Source: Bacteroidota bacterium (GTDB lineage Bacteria > Bacteroidota > Bacteroidia > Chitinophagales > UBA8649). From it: a stretch of 7,636 nt of DNA. A model generated the notes under the pieces. It searched no databases. It saw only the letters and a program-made list of their open reading frames with translations, and had not been told where the DNA came from. The stretch's first letter is position 1. Each line of letters opens with the position of its first letter. Location of the stretch: NCBI GenBank assembly GCA_003447535.1, contig DLYY01000054.1:1-7636 (forward strand), in the 5' to 3' direction. Both the position numbers and the translations under genes were made by a program. This document shows, piece by piece, positions 6,363 to 7,636 of this stretch.

Positions 6363-6378
6363 CCGCTATTTCTAGCGG
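6363..6378 (-). repeat. Perfect hairpin with GAAA tetraloop just upstream of tRNA-Asp
   Basis: On the minus strand CCGCTA-GAAA-TAGCGG forms a perfect 6 bp stem with a GNRA-type tetraloop, seven bases before the first tRNA base. A further TAGCG (6385-6381) just 5' of it could pair with CGCTA instead, with a three-base loop, so two mutually exclusive hairpins are possible. If the tRNA transcript starts upstream, this lies in the 5' leader removed by RNase P. No T tract follows, so it is not a classic terminator. Confidence 0.5.
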
Positions 6379-6447
6379 AACGCTAAAATATAACAAATTT
6401 TGTTTCAACCTAACATTATTATTGGTTTCTTCATTTGATAGACTATT

Positions 6448-6479
6448 CACCAAATGGTGTCAATAACAACAACACCATT
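6448..6479. repeat. Inverted repeat in the tRNA/protease spacer
   Basis: AATGGTGT (6453-6460) and ACACCATT (6472-6479) form a perfect 8-base inverted repeat around an 11-base AC-rich loop. An extra CACCA at 6448-6452 could pair with TGGTG (6455-6459) instead. There is no T tract on either strand, so this is not a standard terminator. It sits about 27 bases upstream of the protease -7 box and could be a regulator site or an RNA hairpin; the role is unknown. Confidence 0.45.
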
Positions 6480-6485
6480 ACTCCG

Positions 6486-6513
6486 TTTACAGAGTGTCCA
6501 AAAATTACCTTTG
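6486..6513 (+). promoter_or_regulatory. Bacteroidota-type promoter of the metalloprotease gene
   Basis: TACCTTTG (6506-6513) matches the Bacteroidota -7 consensus TAnnTTTG at every fixed base. TTTA (6486-6489) lies 16 bases upstream and is an imperfect -33 element. The -7 box ends 50 bases before the protease ATG, giving a leader of about 40 bases that ends in an A-rich stretch, as is common for starts in this phylum. Confidence 0.45.
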
Positions 6514-6563
6514 TGTAACCTTTTCAACTCCTCTGTGTTATTCTAAGAAGTAAAAGAAAATGT

Positions 6564-7636
6564 ATGCGACAGATTCTCTTGACGACGCTTTGCCTTTTAG
6601 GGTTTATTCCTGCAACCATCGCTCAATCGATGTGGCAACCAAGCGCAGAGCCTACCTCCATTCCAAGTGGGGCTAAACGCTTTATCTATGCTGACGAGGC
6701 TCATTACGTCCAACTCGATACGTCACTATGGACTGCCGTATCAGCTCGTATACCCATGGAAGTTAATCGACTGGACGCGCGTCGAGGATTTCAAGTGCCT
6801 ATCCCCATGCCTAATGGCGATATCGAAACCTTCCTCTTTGTTGAGTCGCCAATTATGGAGGCTTCATTAGCTGCCCAATATCCTGAAATTTCCACCTATG
6901 TGGCCTATTGCCCAGACCATCCTGAATGGTATGGTAAGTTTGACTTTACACCTCAAGGCTTTCACGGAATGATTTTAGGCGCAGAGGGTGGATCGGTCTT
7001 TATTGACCCTGTCTTTCATGGACCGCTCTATCCTACAGTGTACATCAGTTATCATCGTGATGATTTTCGTCCAGCCATTCCCGAACAATTTTCCTGTGAC
7101 TTCCATGGCGATGTTTTAGATACGAGCCTTGACGAAGAAAGAGAACTTGCTCGCTTTGGGACTTGCGAACTGCGAACCTATCGCTTAGCCCTATCAGCAA
7201 CAGGAGAATATACTGCCTTCCACGGAGGGACTCAGGCTCAAGCCATTGCAGCCCAAAACACTACGATGAATCGAGTCAATGGGGTATTTGAGCGCGATAT
7301 AGCCATTACCATGGTGATTGTAGCCAATAATGACTTAAATGTATATACCAATGCAGGAAGTGATCCATTCTCCAACGGAAATACTGGGGCTATGATTAAT
7401 GAAAATATCACAGTATGTAACAACAACATCGGCTCAGCAAACTATGACATCGGCCACGTCTTCGGTACGAACTCCGGAGGTCTTGCAGGACTAGGTGTAG
7501 TATGCTCTTCAGGAAAAGCCCGCGGAGTAACGGGCTCGGGTGCGCCGGTTAGCGATCCATTTGATATTGACTACGTTACCCACGAGATGGGGCATCAATT
7601 CAATATGAATCACACCCAAAACAACAGTTGTAACCG
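6564..7636 (+). CDS. Secreted reprolysin-like zinc metalloprotease (3' end outside the window)
   Basis: An open frame of 357 codons from the ATG at 6564 runs off the right edge without a stop. The N-terminus MRQILLTTLCLLGFIPATIA is a signal peptide, with cleavage before Gln21. Residues about 25-190 form a pro-region or N-terminal domain containing DARRGFQVPIPMPNGDIETF and an HGM-ILGAEGGSVFIDP segment typical of bacterial secreted reprolysin-type enzymes. The catalytic domain begins near 193 (RTYRLALSATGEYTAFHGG). The zinc motif HEMGHQFNMNH lies at 340-350: His340, His344 and His350 as metal ligands and Glu341 as the catalytic base, followed by T351. This matches M12B-like (reprolysin-type) metzincins; the Met-turn should lie beyond the edge. 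Bacteroidota relatives usually carry C-terminal repeat domains and a type IX secretion signal, which cannot be seen here. It is divergent from tRNA-Asp. Confidence 0.9.
   Translation, partial: MRQILLTTLCLLGFIPATIAQSMWQPSAEPTSIPSGAKRFIYADEAHYVQLDTSLWTAVSARIPMEVNRLDARRGFQVPIPMPNGDIETFLFVESPIMEASLAAQYPEISTYVAYCPDHPEWYGKFDFTPQGFHGMILGAEGGSVFIDPVFHGPLYPTVYISYHRDDFRPAIPEQFSCDFHGDVLDTSLDEERELARFGTCELRTYRLALSATGEYTAFHGGTQAQAIAAQNTTMNRVNGVFERDIAITMVIVANNDLNVYTNAGSDPFSNGNTGAMINENITVCNNNIGSANYDIGHVFGTNSGGLAGLGVVCSSGKARGVTGSGAPVSDPFDIDYVTHEMGHQFNMNHTQNNSCN

Noticed and set aside
6392..6404. AACAAA-T-TTTGTT inverted repeat
   Set aside because: It is a short AT-rich palindrome that is likely by chance in such DNA, with no further sign of a site.
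6275..6466. Plus-strand open frame beginning MSAVWTGFEPATPCVTG
   Set aside because: This is the well-known false translation of the reverse complement of a tRNA gene.
6667..6870. Plus-strand open frame of 67 codons
   Set aside because: It is an out-of-frame reading inside the metalloprotease gene.
7238..7429. Minus-strand open frame of 63 codons
   Set aside because: It is antisense to the metalloprotease catalytic domain; no independent support.

Overview
The window looks like chromosomal DNA from a member of the Bacteroidota, probably a marine or environmental relative of the Flavobacteriia or Saprospiria. This is inferred from several signs. Starts lack Shine-Dalgarno sequences and are preceded by A-rich leaders. 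One -7 box matches the Bacteroidota consensus TAnnTTTG exactly. Secreted proteins have signal peptides ending in Ala-Gln or Ser-Gln. The gene families (HTTM-DCC fusion, reprolysin-like secreted protease, large tyrosine-phosphatase-like protein, cystathionine gamma-synthase-family enzyme) are also common in that phylum. No database search was possible.

Left part (1-1284): two minus-strand membrane genes, a truncated probable Na+/Ca2+-exchanger-type transporter at the edge and a small VanZ-like protein upstream of it. Divergent from them is a plus-strand gene of the arsenate-reductase/low-molecular-weight tyrosine-phosphatase type. It is clearly broken: one in-frame stop and three -1 frame changes, although its P-loop is intact.

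Middle part (1294-5565): a minus-strand PLP enzyme of the trans-sulfuration family converges on the broken phosphatase. It is divergent from three plus-strand genes that are probably co-transcribed: a multi-pass membrane protein of unknown family, a single-pass membrane-anchored protein of unknown family, and a large HTTM membrane protein fused to a DCC (DUF393) thiol-redox domain. The last two genes overlap, which suggests translational coupling. Together they could form an uncharacterised envelope redox or carboxylase-like system. This is the part of the window most likely to hold undescribed biology.

Right part (5566-7636): minus-strand small genes follow, namely a doubtful secreted ORF whose 3' half is antisense to the HTTM-DCC gene and a cysteine-rich small lipoprotein. 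Next come a good intrinsic terminator and a tRNA-Asp(GUC). Divergent from the tRNA is a secreted zinc metalloprotease of the reprolysin-like group, cut by the window end six residues after its third zinc-binding histidine. The spacer between the tRNA and the protease gene holds two clear inverted repeats and a good promoter -7 box.

There is no gene-free stretch longer than about 300 bases, and I see no insertion sequence, CRISPR array or attachment site.
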